Assembly (NCBI GenBank): GCA_019637095.1
Contig: JAHBWG010000012.1
Coordinates: 62,001-126,000, forward strand
DNA: 64,000 nt
From: Sandaracinaceae bacterium
GTDB taxonomy: Bacteria; Myxococcota_A; Polyangia; Polyangiales; Sandaracinaceae
Direction: 5' to 3'
Below the pieces are notes generated by a model. It ran no database searches, was not told the origin of the DNA, and saw nothing but the letters and a program-made list of their open reading frames with translations. Below are positions 1-8,662 of this stretch, in pieces. The position numbers and the translations under genes are program-made. The first letter of the stretch is position 1. Each line of letters begins with the position of its first letter.

Positions 1-82
1 GATAGGCGATCCATCCCGCCGCCAGGAAGCAGAGCAGCAGGAGCCAACGCGTGCGCCAGCTCGACTCGACGCGGACCCTCAC
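1..82 (-). CDS. N-terminal fragment of a membrane or exported protein
   Basis: The window edge cuts this gene; 27 codons are visible from a GTG at 82. They begin with a basic stretch (MRVRVESSWRTRW), then a hydrophobic run (LLLLCFLAAGWIAY), so the product has a signal peptide or an N-terminal membrane anchor. Codon third positions are almost all G or C, as in the real genes here. CACACT lies 6 nt before the GTG, similar to the short-leader arrangement upstream of the gene that starts at 5029. Function cannot be told from this fragment. Confidence 0.55.
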   Translation of the reverse strand, partial: MRVRVESSWRTRWLLLLCFLAAGWIAY

Positions 83-143
83 GCCCGGAGTGTGTCCTCG
101 GCGCGGCGTGAATGCATCCGCGGCGCGCTCCGTCGATTCGGGC

Positions 144-809
144 ATGAACCACATCACCCTCGCCGCCCTGATCCTCGCCGCCGGTTCCCTCGCCGTCGCG
201 CCCGCGCGGGCGCAGGTGGTGGTCGCCCCCCGGGCGATCACCTCCTCGTCGGTGACGGTGGCTCCCCGCATCGACTGGACCGCGTGGCGCGCCTCCGGCG
301 TCACGTCGCCGTCCCAGCCGCACAACCCGCTGCCCGCGCCGGCGCCCGCCGCGCCCGGCCTCGTGGCCTGCGCGGTGACCGAGAACGGCGCGGGCGCGCC
401 CGCGTTCGTCGAGGTGCGCTCGTCCGGCCGCGTGATCGCGAGCGGGGCGTGCGGCGCGCGCATCGAGGTCCCCGCGGGCGACTACCACGCGATGGTCACC
501 CTCGAGTCCGTGTTGGATCGGCCGCAGCGGACCGTCGCGGTCCGCGTCCCCGCGAACGGCACCGGCGTGGTCCGCGTCGACTTCCCGGTCGCGATCGTCG
601 AGGTCCGCTTCACGAAGGACCGCGAGCCCGCGTTCGGCCAGGCCATCCTGATGGTCGGCGGCCGCGAGGTCGGCAGCATCGGCAACGGCGTGCCCGCCCG
701 CGTGAGCGCGGGCCGCGTCACGATGATCGCGCGCTACCGCACGGAGGTGCGCACCTACGAGCTCGACCTCTCGGCGGGCCAGCGGCGGATGATCACGGCG
801 GCGTTCTGA
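144..809 (+). CDS. Secreted hypothetical protein
   Basis: 221 residues from ATG at 144. The start was chosen because it places a clear signal peptide (MNHITLAALILAAG, cleavage probably after APARAQ) at the N-terminus; upstream codons have no such character. A Pro/Ala-rich linker (residues about 55-72) precedes a C-terminal region of alternating short strands, such as RVPANGTGVVRVDFPVAIVE, suggesting a beta-sandwich of the PEGA or carboxypeptidase-regulatory kind. That is inference only; I recognise no family. The gene ends tail-to-tail with the minus-strand amidohydrolase-like gene, overlapping it by 17 bp. Confidence 0.7.
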   Translation: MNHITLAALILAAGSLAVAPARAQVVVAPRAITSSSVTVAPRIDWTAWRASGVTSPSQPHNPLPAPAPAAPGLVACAVTENGAGAPAFVEVRSSGRVIASGACGARIEVPAGDYHAMVTLESVLDRPQRTVAVRVPANGTGVVRVDFPVAIVEVRFTKDREPAFGQAILMVGGREVGSIGNGVPARVSAGRVTMIARYRTEVRTYELDLSAGQRRMITAAF

Positions 810-1734
810 GCGCCTCCTCGAGCCACGCGACGAGCGCGTCCGCCAGCGGCCCGGCGACGCGCTCGACGCGCGCGTGCTCGACCCGCATCTCCTCGAACGG
901 CTCGTAGCGCTCGACGAGCAGATCGCGCCGCACCTCGAGCGAGAGCGTCTGCCCCGGGTAGCGGGTCGCGAAGCGGTAGCCCTGCGTCGACGGATGGAGC
1001 ACGTAGGTGCCGCCTTCGACGGCCTCGATCCCGACCCCGCGGTACGCGTCGACGAGCCGCGCCGCCATGCCCGGCGGGGCGTAGCTCGTTCCGTCGGCGG
1101 TGCGCGTGAGCAGATCGACCTCGGGTCGCACCGGCCACCGCGCCCACGCCTGCGGCTCGTGCGCGGCGCGCAGCGCGTCCACGATCGCGTCGTCGATGCG
1201 CTCGATGCCCATCGTGCGCGGGCCGTAGGTGTGTGGGTTGAGGGCGAAGCCCCCGCGCTCGCAGACGAGCGCGTAGGCCTCCTCCGCGAGCGCGACGTAC
1301 GCGCGGTGCAGGCCGACGCACAGCGCGACGTCGCGCGGGTCGCGCACGTACGGCGCGAGCCCGGGTGTGAGGCCGCCGGACGCGAGGCCGTCGCCCGCGT
1401 CCTCGAGCCGGTTGGCGTCGATGAACGTGCGCGGGACGAGGCAGCGCACGACGAGCGCGGCGCACGCGGGCAGGCGGCGGACGACCGCCTCGGCGACGTG
1501 GCGCCCGTAGTCGTAGGCGCCGACGTCGGTGTTGACGTGGAAGAAGACGTGGAGGTCCGCGGGCAGGGGGCCGTGGAGGCGCGCGGCGAGCGCGTCGTAG
1601 TGCGCGCGCCGATCCGCGCCGTGCGGGACCTCGACGAGGAGGGTGGGGGGTGCGTCGGGATCGGCGAGCGCGCCGTCGATCCGCTCGACGGTCGCGACCC
1701 CCTCGATCGAGCGCAGGGGCTCGGCAGGCGTCAT
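793..1734 (-). CDS. N-formylglutamate amidohydrolase-like protein
   Basis: 313 residues from ATG at 1734. The family (FGase, Zn-dependent) hydrolyses N-formyl-L-glutamate in histidine degradation, but many members have other, mostly unknown, amide substrates. Supporting motifs in order are VEVPHGAD near the N-terminus (family HxG zinc-site region), FFHVNTDVGAYDYGR, PRTFIDANR (the conserved D-x-NR), and LEVRRDLL near the C-terminus, which matches the LEVRQDL of the paralogue at 24207-24926. No hut genes are adjacent, so a histidine-utilisation role is unsupported. It is divergent from rnhA, 59 bp away. Confidence 0.65.
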   Translation of the reverse strand: MTPAEPLRSIEGVATVERIDGALADPDAPPTLLVEVPHGADRRAHYDALAARLHGPLPADLHVFFHVNTDVGAYDYGRHVAEAVVRRLPACAALVVRCLVPRTFIDANRLEDAGDGLASGGLTPGLAPYVRDPRDVALCVGLHRAYVALAEEAYALVCERGGFALNPHTYGPRTMGIERIDDAIVDALRAAHEPQAWARWPVRPEVDLLTRTADGTSYAPPGMAARLVDAYRGVGIEAVEGGTYVLHPSTQGYRFATRYPGQTLSLEVRRDLLVERYEPFEEMRVEHARVERVAGPLADALVAWLEEALRTPP

Positions 1735-1793
1735 CGACCGCTACGCTGCCTGAGTCGCGGCCGGCGCGCACGCATCGTGGTATGGGGCGCGCC

Positions 1794-2495
1794 ATGCCCT
1801 GGAAGTCGATGATGTTGCGGGGGTCACAGGTGTTCGCGCGCTGCGGCGCGGACGGCGCGCTCGTCGCGGAGGGCGGGCGCGTCGAGATCCGCTACCGGCG
1901 CACCGGGAGCAAGGCCTACCAGGCGGCGGCGCGAAACCTCGAGCCCGCCGCGGACGCGACCGTCTACCCGGACGACCACTGCGACGGCGCCGAGCCCGCG
2001 CCGGCGAGGGCGAAGACCGCGGCGCGCGCCAAGGCGAAGGAGGCGGCGAGCGGACCGGCGAGCCACCCCGAGGGCGCGGTGATCGTGTACGCGGACGGCG
2101 CGTGCTCGGGCAACCCGGGCCCCGCCGGGCTCGGCATCGTGTTGATCGACGGCGACCGGCGCGAGGAGCTGAGCGAGTTCCTCGGGACCGCGACCAACAA
2201 CATCGCCGAGCTCACCGGGATCCTGCGCGCGGCGGAGCGGCTGCGCGACCGGGAGGCGCCGATCCGGATCCACACCGACAGCCAGTACTCGATCGGCGTG
2301 CTCGCGAAGGGGTGGAAGGCGAAGAAGAACCAGGCGCTGATCGGCGAGGTGAAGGCCGCGCTCGAGGCGCTCGACGACGTCACGCTCCACTACGTCCCGG
2401 GCCACGCGGGCGTCGCGCTCAACGAGCGCGCCGACGAGCTCGCCCGCGCGGCGGTCGTCGCGCGCAAGTCGAGTGGCTGGGTGAGGGCCCGATGA
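1794..2495 (+). CDS. rnhA: Ribonuclease HI
   Basis: 233 residues. It hydrolyses the RNA strand of RNA-DNA hybrids in the cytoplasm. The RNase H domain occupies residues about 94-222. Visible active-site residues are D101 (DGACSGNPGP), E139 (NNIAEL), D162 (HTDSQYS), H204 (VPGHAG) and D214 (RADELA). About 90 extra N-terminal residues end in a Lys/Ala linker; they do not show the hybrid-binding-domain aromatic signature, and their role is unknown. ATG 1794 was preferred to ATG 1782 because a TATGGG hexamer ends 7 nt before it, matching the short-leader pattern of this window. Confidence 0.92.
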   Translation: MPWKSMMLRGSQVFARCGADGALVAEGGRVEIRYRRTGSKAYQAAARNLEPAADATVYPDDHCDGAEPAPARAKTAARAKAKEAASGPASHPEGAVIVYADGACSGNPGPAGLGIVLIDGDRREELSEFLGTATNNIAELTGILRAAERLRDREAPIRIHTDSQYSIGVLAKGWKAKKNQALIGEVKAALEALDDVTLHYVPGHAGVALNERADELARAAVVARKSSGWVRAR

Positions 2496-2535
2496 GCGCA
2501 CGCGCGAGGCCCGGGCGCGGGATCGAGACGCACGC

Positions 2536-2541
2536 TATCCT
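2536..2541 (+). promoter_or_regulatory. -10-like hexamer with very short leader
   Basis: TATCCT ends 9 nt before the ATG at 2551 and no Shine-Dalgarno lies between, so transcription would start within about 3 nt of the start codon. No good -35 match is visible. Prediction only. Confidence 0.5.
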
Positions 2542-2550
2542 CGGGCGCCC

Positions 2551-3789
2551 ATGAGCTCGACGGACCCGGCGCCGGTGCGCGCTCCGGAGCTCGATCACGC
2601 GATCGAGGCGCTCCTCGCGTCCGAGCATCGCGCGCCGCTCGCGGCGCTCGCGCGCGACGTGCTCGGCAGCCAGGCCGAGGGGCGCGCGCTCTTCGCGGGC
2701 GCCAAGCTCGCCAAGACCAAGGCCGAGGAGCACGGCGTCACGCACGAGCTCGCCGAGACGAGCGCGGGCAACCTCCTCGGGGTGATCGAGCGGGGGCCCA
2801 AGACGCCGCTCGAGCGCGCGCTCGTCGCCGCGTTCGCGGTCGCCGGGCTCGACGACGCCCTCGCCGCGACCGAGGACGACGCGCACGCGGTGGTCTTCCG
2901 CTTCGTCCGCGGCGCGGACTGGCTCGAGGTCTCGAGCGAGTACGCGGTGTACGCGCTCGTCGATCGCGTGCTGCGCGAGGAGCACGCGCGCCTCGTCTGG
3001 TCGGAGCTCGCGCAGCGGGTCGTCGGCGAGGCCGCGGGCCGCGACGGCGATCGGGCCGAGGTGCGGGCGCGCAACGCCGCGCGGCTCACCGCGCTCGCGA
3101 GCTCGCGGGCGCCGTCCGCGGTCGAGGCGCTGCGCAGCGTCATCCGCTCGAGCGCGCTCGACGAGCCCACGCGCTTGCTCGCGAGCACGCTCGCGGGCGA
3201 CGGCGCGGACCTGCCCGCGGTCGGGGTCTCCGTCACCGGGAGGCTCGGCCGCGCGCCGGGGCGCGGGCTGCGTGAGCTCGTGCGCCTCGCGACCGGCTGG
3301 GCGCTCGTCTCGTGGGCGCTGCGCGGCGTCGCGTTCCTGCTCGGGCTGCGCTCCGAGGCGGAGCTCAAGTTCGACGGCAAGCAGCTCGACGTGCGCACGC
3401 GCGTGTCGCTGCTCGGGCGCACGGTGCGAGAGGCCGAGGAGACGTGGCGCCTCGACGCGCTCGAGGGCGCCTCGCGCCGCGTGCGCTATCCGTCGCTCCA
3501 CCTGCTCGTCGGCGCGCTCGCGCTCAGCGCCGGGGTCCTCGCGGGCTCGCTCGTGCTCTTCGACGGCGTGCGCAGCGGCGAGCTCGTGCTGGTCTCGATC
3601 GCGGCGGCGATGGTCCTCGCCGGCGCGGGCCTCGACCTCGCGCTCGACGTCCTCTGGTCCGGCCAGCGGGGGCGCGTCAGCGTCGAGGTGGCGCCGCGGA
3701 GCCGGCGCGCGCTGCGGCTGACCTCCGTCCCGCTCGAGCAGGCCGACGCGTTCCTGCGCGCGCTGCGCGGCGCCGCGACGCCGCGCTGA
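2551..3789 (+). CDS. Hypothetical protein with membrane segments
   Basis: 412 residues from ATG 2551. The N-terminal ~230 residues are soluble, helical and rich in Ala, Arg and Glu. Three hydrophobic stretches follow: WALVSWALRGVAFLLGL (about 250-267), LHLLVGALALSAGVLAGSLV (about 312-332) and LVSIAAAMVLAGAGLDLAL (about 348-367). A basic C-terminal tail ends the protein. No known domain recognised. It ends 10 bp from the convergent gene at 3800. Confidence 0.75.
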   Translation: MSSTDPAPVRAPELDHAIEALLASEHRAPLAALARDVLGSQAEGRALFAGAKLAKTKAEEHGVTHELAETSAGNLLGVIERGPKTPLERALVAAFAVAGLDDALAATEDDAHAVVFRFVRGADWLEVSSEYAVYALVDRVLREEHARLVWSELAQRVVGEAAGRDGDRAEVRARNAARLTALASSRAPSAVEALRSVIRSSALDEPTRLLASTLAGDGADLPAVGVSVTGRLGRAPGRGLRELVRLATGWALVSWALRGVAFLLGLRSEAELKFDGKQLDVRTRVSLLGRTVREAEETWRLDALEGASRRVRYPSLHLLVGALALSAGVLAGSLVLFDGVRSGELVLVSIAAAMVLAGAGLDLALDVLWSGQRGRVSVEVAPRSRRALRLTSVPLEQADAFLRALRGAATPR

Positions 3790-3799
3790 CGGCGCGCGA

Positions 3800-5029
3800 T
3801 CACGGCGCGGCGGGGGCTTCGCTCGGCGCGTCGCGCGCGTCGCCGCCCGCTTCGCCCGGCGCGTCGCTGCCCGCTTCGCTCGGCGCGTCGCGCGCGTCGC
3901 CGCCCGCTTCGCCCTGGGCGTCACCGGCCGGCGCGTCGTCGTGCGCGGCCGCGCCCTCGGCGGGCGCTTCGCGCGGCGCCGCGTCGGGGTCGACGCGCGG
4001 AGCGCCCCCTCGCGCCTCTTCCTCGGCGGCGCGTCGCCGGAGCTCGTGCCAGAGCCCGAGCACGTCGTCGATCTGGCGTTCGGAGAGCTCGATCGCGACC
4101 ACGACGTCCGCGCCCTGGGCCTCGACGCGCAGGCGGCGCAGCGCGGCGCCGATCGCGCTGAAGCGCGCCATCGGATCGCGCAGCTCGGCGTCGACGCGCG
4201 AGGTGACCTCGGACGCGAGCGTCGCCGCGTCGCGCTCGCTCTCGGTCACGAGCGCGCCGCCGAGCGCGAGCCCGCGCGCGAGCCCGACCCCGAGTCCGAA
4301 CGCGCGCACCGCGGCGAGCGCCTCGAGCTCCGCGGGCGCCTCGCTCGCCGGACCGCGCAGCGCGCCCAGCCACCGCTCGGGGAGCCGGCCGACGAGGACC
4401 ACGTCGCGCCCGGCGGCCACGCGATCCCAGAGCCGGGCGAGCACCGCGTCCCCCCGCGCCGACGGAGCGCGCCCCGCCGTGACGCGCAGCACGCCCTCGA
4501 CGAGCTCGCGATCGCCCCCGACCACGCCGTCGTCGCCGACGAACGCGGCGTGCGAGCCGCCGTGCGCGGAGCGGACCGCGCGCACGCCCTCGACCTCGAC
4601 CTCCTCGATCGCGCCGCCCTGCTCGCGCACCACGCTGCGCACGCACCGCACCAGCCGCTCGCGCGCGTCGCGGCCGCGCGCCATCGCGCCGCGCGCGACG
4701 AAGCCGAGCTGCTCGAACGGGCGCTGCGCCGGGCCGCTCACGAACACGACCGCCTCGTCGATCTGGTCGAGGGGGTCGTAGCCGCACGTGCGCTCGATGC
4801 GGCGCGGCGTCGCCTCGCCGTCCTCCTCGGCGAGGGCGCGGAAGAGGTGCGAGCGGAGCAGCGCGCCGACGTCGACCCGCGCGACGAGCCGCGCGCGCTC
4901 GGGCGCGAGCTCGAGCGGGTGCGCGGCGAGCGTCGGGCCGCCGCCCCACGTCGCGAGCGCGAAGGCGGCGGCGCCCGCCACGAGCGCACCGCCGAGCAGC
5001 CACCGGCCGCGTTCCCAGAGCTCGCGCAC
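3800..5029 (-). CDS. Membrane-anchored hypothetical protein with acidic repeat tail
   Basis: 409 residues from GTG 5029. An N-terminal anchor (WLLGGALVAGAAAFALATW, residues about 10-28) precedes a periplasmic-type domain of about 300 residues containing two Cys (RTCGYD, LVRCVRS). The last ~65 residues are Asp/Glu/Ala/Pro-rich and made of repeated APSEAG-DAPGEAGGDARD units, encoded by two identical 42-bp direct repeats. No family recognised. It follows the deacetylase gene on the same strand, but its own TAGAGT hexamer sits 6 nt before the GTG and overlaps the deacetylase stop codon, so it may be transcribed separately. Confidence 0.7.
   Translation of the reverse strand: MRELWERGRWLLGGALVAGAAAFALATWGGGPTLAAHPLELAPERARLVARVDVGALLRSHLFRALAEEDGEATPRRIERTCGYDPLDQIDEAVVFVSGPAQRPFEQLGFVARGAMARGRDARERLVRCVRSVVREQGGAIEEVEVEGVRAVRSAHGGSHAAFVGDDGVVGGDRELVEGVLRVTAGRAPSARGDAVLARLWDRVAAGRDVVLVGRLPERWLGALRGPASEAPAELEALAAVRAFGLGVGLARGLALGGALVTESERDAATLASEVTSRVDAELRDPMARFSAIGAALRRLRVEAQGADVVVAIELSERQIDDVLGLWHELRRRAAEEEARGGAPRVDPDAAPREAPAEGAAAHDDAPAGDAQGEAGGDARDAPSEAGSDAPGEAGGDARDAPSEAPAAP
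3816..3914. repeat. Pair of identical 42-bp direct repeats inside a coding tail
   Basis: Copies at 3816-3857 and 3873-3914 are identical, with a 57-bp (19-codon) period. They encode the acidic tail of the 3800-5029 protein. The period is a multiple of 3, so expansion or contraction would stay in frame. Confidence 0.85.
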
Positions 5030-5035
5030 GCCCGG

Positions 5036-5041
5036 ACTCTA
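5036..5041 (-). promoter_or_regulatory. -10-like hexamer with very short leader
   Basis: TAGAGT on the minus strand, exactly 6 nt before the GTG at 5029, overlaps the TAG stop of the preceding gene. A standard -10 to +1 spacing would put the transcript start on the G of the start codon. Confidence 0.5.
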
Positions 5042-5971
5042 CACGCCCCGCGCGCCGAACGCGCGCGCCGCCTCCGCGCACGTCACGAAGCGGTAGCCGG
5101 CGTCGCGCAGCCCCTCGATCGCGGCGCGCAGCGAGGCCTCCTTCGCCGCCGCGCTGCGCCGCAGGTCCACCTGGTGCGGGACGAGGAACCCGAGCCCGTC
5201 CTCGCCGGCGTCCGCGAGGTCGATCCCGTGCAGCTCGAGGCTCACCAGCGGCCGGCCCGCGATCATCCGCGTCAGCGCCCGCGCGCCGCGCGGCCCGGCG
5301 AGCACGACGCTCGTCCCGATGTACGGCAGCCGCGCGCCGCGCGTCACGCCGATCGGGAGCTCGAGCACGCCGTCGCCGCGCCGCCAGTAGGGCACCCCGA
5401 CGCGGTATGGATCGGCCGGCGCGGACAGGACGCGCGGGTCGTCGACGATGCTGCGCGACCGCCGCCCGCGCAGGCGGATCCACTGGATCGCCGCGACCTT
5501 CGGCGCGTAGTAGGCCGGGCACGGGAAGACGCTCGAGTCGTAGGCCACGCCGAGCTCGGCGAGCACGCCGAAGACCTCGTCGGTGATCGTGTAGCCGGGC
5601 GCGCGGAAGCCCACCGGCCGCACGCCGGTCGCGCGCTCGATCGCGTCCGCTCCGCCCTCGACCTCGTCGCGCACGACCTCGCGCGAGCGGCGCGTCAGAT
5701 CGTAGAGGTGTGAGCGCGAGTGGTTCGCGACCTCGTGCCCCGCCTCGACGAGCGCGCGCAGCGCGGCGCCGTTCTTCGCGTCGAGGTCGTCGCCGATCGC
5801 GAAGAACGTCGCGCGCACGCCCGCCGCGTCGAAGAGGCGGCTGAGCCGCGGGAGGGCCTTGTCGTAGATCGCGCGCGCGGCCGCCTCGGTCGGCGGCGCG
5901 AGCCCGTGGATGGCCGCGTAGCAGCCGATCTCGTCGAGGTCGACGCTCAGCGCGGCGAGCCGCTCGCTCAC
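5039..5971 (-). CDS. Polysaccharide deacetylase (NodB-type)
   Basis: 310 residues from a GTG whose GTGA overlaps the stop of the upstream glycosyltransferase by 4 bp. The family removes N- or O-acetyl groups from polysaccharides or peptidoglycan using a metal-bound Asp-His-His site. Visible signatures are [10 protein letters not shown] (catalytic base region), [10 protein letters not shown] (metal-binding HxxxH), FRAPGY, and LPYIGTS / LELHGIDL in the C-terminal half. No signal peptide is visible, so action on lipid-linked or cytoplasmic-face substrate is possible. Pairing with the GT2 gene suggests modification of a lipid-linked sugar or surface glycan (inference). Confidence 0.88.
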   Translation of the reverse strand: MSERLAALSVDLDEIGCYAAIHGLAPPTEAAARAIYDKALPRLSRLFDAAGVRATFFAIGDDLDAKNGAALRALVEAGHEVANHSRSHLYDLTRRSREVVRDEVEGGADAIERATGVRPVGFRAPGYTITDEVFGVLAELGVAYDSSVFPCPAYYAPKVAAIQWIRLRGRRSRSIVDDPRVLSAPADPYRVGVPYWRRGDGVLELPIGVTRGARLPYIGTSVVLAGPRGARALTRMIAGRPLVSLELHGIDLADAGEDGLGFLVPHQVDLRRSAAAKEASLRAAIEGLRDAGYRFVTCAEAARAFGARGV

Positions 5972-6684
5972 CCCTGGATCCGGATCGCGTAGATGAGCCG
6001 CGCCATGTTCCGGAGCACGTTCGGCACGCGCCGGAAGAGGTGGATCGCCGGCTGCCGCTTCTCGAGCACGCGCACCGGGATCTCCACGAGGCGCACGCCG
6101 CCGCGCTCGGCGCGGATCACGAGCTCGCTCGCGAAGAGGTCCTTGTCGACCAGGCACGAGCGCGCGACGTCGACGACGGCGGCGCGCCGGAACGCCTTCA
6201 GGCCGTGCGTGTCGGTGCCGCGGAACCCGAGGCTGATCCGCAGCATCCCGTTGATCACCTTGGTCGCGACGCGGCGCACGAACGGCCGCTCGTCGCTCGC
6301 GCCGTGCATCGCCTTGGAGCCGACCACGAAGTCCGCCTCGTTCGTCTCGAGCAGCGCCATCGCGCGCACGTAGAAGTCCGTGTCGCAGAGGTCGATCTCG
6401 TCGCAGATCACGAACTCGCCGCGCGCCCGCAAGATCCCTTGCTTGAGCGCGCCACCGTAGTTCGGCTGACCGAAGCTGAAGGTGTGGACCTGATCGAAGC
6501 GCTCGGCGAGGCCCTCGGCGATCTCCACGGTGCGATCGCGCGAGCCGTTCTCCGCGAGGATGAGCTCGTAGGGCCAGTCGAGCGTGGACAGCCTGTCGAC
6601 GAGGTCGACGACCGCCGCATGGAGGATGGCCTCCTCGTTGTAGACGGGGATGACGATGGAGATCCTCGGCTCCGGCGTGGACAT
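5968..6684 (-). CDS. Family 2 glycosyltransferase
   Basis: 238 residues from ATG 6684. GT-A fold signatures: [14 protein letters not shown] at the N-terminus, [12 protein letters not shown] (nucleotide-sugar region), and the acidic [11 protein letters not shown] segment near residue 95 in place of the DxD metal site. Size and the absence of membrane segments resemble dolichyl- or polyprenyl-phosphate mannose synthases. Unusual for that group, the HGLKAFRR segment is preceded by GTDT. It is translationally coupled to the deacetylase (4-bp overlap), so the two probably act in sequence on the same lipid-linked sugar (inference). Confidence 0.85.
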   Translation of the reverse strand: MSTPEPRISIVIPVYNEEAILHAAVVDLVDRLSTLDWPYELILAENGSRDRTVEIAEGLAERFDQVHTFSFGQPNYGGALKQGILRARGEFVICDEIDLCDTDFYVRAMALLETNEADFVVGSKAMHGASDERPFVRRVATKVINGMLRISLGFRGTDTHGLKAFRRAAVVDVARSCLVDKDLFASELVIRAERGGVRLVEIPVRVLEKRQPAIHLFRRVPNVLRNMARLIYAIRIQG

Positions 6685-6690
6685 CGCGCG

Positions 6691-6696
6691 GGGGTA
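6691..6696 (-). promoter_or_regulatory. -10-like hexamer with very short leader
   Basis: TACCCC on the minus strand ends 6 nt before ATG 6684. It is a weaker match than others in the window but has the same spacing. Confidence 0.35.
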
Positions 6697-6717
6697 TTGA
6701 ACGGGACGCCCGGCCGG

Positions 6718-7653
6718 TCAAGAGCAGCAGCCGGGCGGGCAGGGATCGGGCCCCTCGGCGACCCGCTCGGCCACGAGCTCGCGCAAGAGGCGCACGAACC
6801 GCGGGTGCGAGCCGGCGGTGGCCGCGCGCGCCATGCGGAGCCCGCGCGCCTCGGCGCGGGCGCGGGCTTCGACGTCGAGGTCCCACACGACCTCCATGTG
6901 ATCGGCGATGAAGCCGAAGGGCGCGACGACGACCGAGGTCCCCGGCGCGAGCGCGTCGAGCGCCTCGAGCACGTCCGGCTCGAGCCACGGCTGTCCCGGC
7001 GGCCCGGAGCGGCTCTGGTAGACCACGCGCCAGCGCGCCGCGCCCGCGCGCGCGGCGACGGCGCGCGCGAGGTCGTCGAGCTCCCCCACGTAGTCGCACG
7101 TGCGTGCCATCGCGACGGGGATGCTGTGCGCCGTGAAGAGCACCTCGGCGTCCTCGCCACCGAGCGCGTCGAGCGCGTCGCGCAGGCGCTCGACGCACGT
7201 CTCTACGTAGCCCTCGCGGCGGCTGAACGGGCGGATCTTGTCGATGATCGGGGCGCCCTCGACGCCCGCGCGGGCCGCCTCGATGTCCTCGAGGTAGCGG
7301 CGGCAGCCCGCCGCGCTCGACAGCGCGCTCGTCGCGAGCGCGAGCGCGCGCGTGACGCCGTCGTCGCGCATCGCGCGCACGGTGTCGGCGAGGTGCGGGC
7401 GCCAGAAGCGGTTGCCCCAGTAGATCGGCAGCGCGGGGCCCTCGGCGGCGAGGGCCTCGCGCAGCCGCTCGATGAGCTCGCCGGTGAGCCGGTTGATCGG
7501 GGAGACGCCGCCGAAGTGGTGGTAGTGCTCCGCCACGATGGCGAGGCGGGCCTCCGGCACGCGGTCGCCGACCACGTTGCGCAGGAACGGCATCACCTCG
7601 TCGGGGCCCTCCGGGCCGCCGAACGAGACCACGAGGAGCGCGTCGTACGTCAT
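6718..7653 (-). CDS. hemH: Ferrochelatase
   Basis: 311 residues from ATG 7653, whose ATGA overlaps the manA stop. It inserts Fe2+ into proto- or coproporphyrin in the last steps of haem synthesis. Visible motifs: VVSFGGPEGPDEVMPFL at the N-terminus, H176 in FTAHSIPVAM (metal/porphyrin-binding His), GFIADHMEVVWDLD with E254. The C-terminus ends CPPGCCS (Cys 305, 309, 310), a cluster reminiscent of the C-terminal Cys set that binds [2Fe-2S] in some ferrochelatases, though the spacing differs. No other haem genes are next to it; the pairing with manA is unusual. Confidence 0.92.
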   Translation of the reverse strand: MTYDALLVVSFGGPEGPDEVMPFLRNVVGDRVPEARLAIVAEHYHHFGGVSPINRLTGELIERLREALAAEGPALPIYWGNRFWRPHLADTVRAMRDDGVTRALALATSALSSAAGCRRYLEDIEAARAGVEGAPIIDKIRPFSRREGYVETCVERLRDALDALGGEDAEVLFTAHSIPVAMARTCDYVGELDDLARAVAARAGAARWRVVYQSRSGPPGQPWLEPDVLEALDALAPGTSVVVAPFGFIADHMEVVWDLDVEARARAEARGLRMARAATAGSHPRFVRLLRELVAERVAEGPDPCPPGCCS

Positions 7654-8621
7654 GCGCTCGACACGATGCCATGCGCGCGGCGCAGGTGCGCGTCCCCTCG
7701 CCAACCCGGCGGGATCGCCGCGGTGCGGCCCGGTCCGACGCGGAGGGCGCCGACGCGCACGTCGCCCTCGAGCACGGTCAGCGCCCGCAGGGTCGCGGCG
7801 GGCGCGAGCGCGTGCGCGCCCGTCCCGGCGAGGCGCGCCACGCCGACCGGCGGCGCGCTCGCGAGCTCGGTCCAGCGCGCCGGGCCGTCGAGGTCGGGCG
7901 CGCCGGCGCGCACGCGGACGCGCGCGAGGAGCGCGGCGCCCCGCGGGGCGTCCCAGCGCGTCACCGCGAGCGCGCGCTCGACGTGGAGCGCGCGCGGCGC
8001 GCCGCGAGGGTCCGCGCGCCCCTGCGCGTCGTAGGTGCGGTTCCAATCCCAGTACCGATACGTGAGCCCGCGCTTGCCCGGCGTCACGCGCTGCGGCTCG
8101 ACGAGGAACACGCCGGCGCCGATCGCGTGCGGCGTGCCCGCCTCGATCACGAAGAAGTCCCCGGGCTCGACCGGCACGAACGCGAGCCGCCGCGAGAGGT
8201 CCCCGCCCTCGGCGAGGCACGCGCGCATCGCCGCCTCGTCGGCGCCCTCGGCGAGCCCGAGGTGGATCCCGGCGCCCGGCTCGCGCGCGATGACGTACCA
8301 GGTCTCCGGCTTGCCGCCCTCGCCGGGCGCGAGCGACGGGTCGTCGTCGGCGGGGTGGATCTGCACCGAGAGCGGCGCCGCGGCGTCGAGGAGCTTCACG
8401 AGCAGCGCGGTGTCGCCGAAGTGGTCCGCGAGCGCGCGACCGTCGTCGAGCCGGCTCGGGAAGTCGGGCTCGATCGACAGCTCCCACGACTCGCCGACCA
8501 CGTCGCCCGGCGGCAGCCCCTTCAGCGCGCGGATGCGATGTCCGCCCCAGGGCGTCCGCGTGGGCGGCGTGAAGCGCGCGAGCTCCATCAAGACCGGCGC
8601 GTCGATTTCTTGGTGTTCCAT
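7650..8621 (-). CDS. manA: Mannose-6-phosphate isomerase, type I
   Basis: 323 residues from ATG 8621. It interconverts mannose-6-phosphate and fructose-6-phosphate, supplying mannose for glycans. Zn-site and catalytic motifs: LSVQIHPADDD, GKPETWYVI, EAGTPHAIGAG and LTYRYWDWNR. The length is typical of short type I enzymes. It is first in the minus-strand set that continues with hemH and then, after a 33-bp gap, GT2 and the deacetylase; with GT2 it fits mannose-containing surface glycan production. It is divergent from the small gene at 8663, 41 bp away. Confidence 0.9.
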   Translation of the reverse strand: MEHQEIDAPVLMELARFTPPTRTPWGGHRIRALKGLPPGDVVGESWELSIEPDFPSRLDDGRALADHFGDTALLVKLLDAAAPLSVQIHPADDDPSLAPGEGGKPETWYVIAREPGAGIHLGLAEGADEAAMRACLAEGGDLSRRLAFVPVEPGDFFVIEAGTPHAIGAGVFLVEPQRVTPGKRGLTYRYWDWNRTYDAQGRADPRGAPRALHVERALAVTRWDAPRGAALLARVRVRAGAPDLDGPARWTELASAPPVGVARLAGTGAHALAPAATLRALTVLEGDVRVGALRVGPGRTAAIPPGWRGDAHLRRAHGIVSSA

Positions 8622-8662
8622 CCGCTCACATGTAGGTTCGAGTGGTCGCAGGAGGGAGCCAC

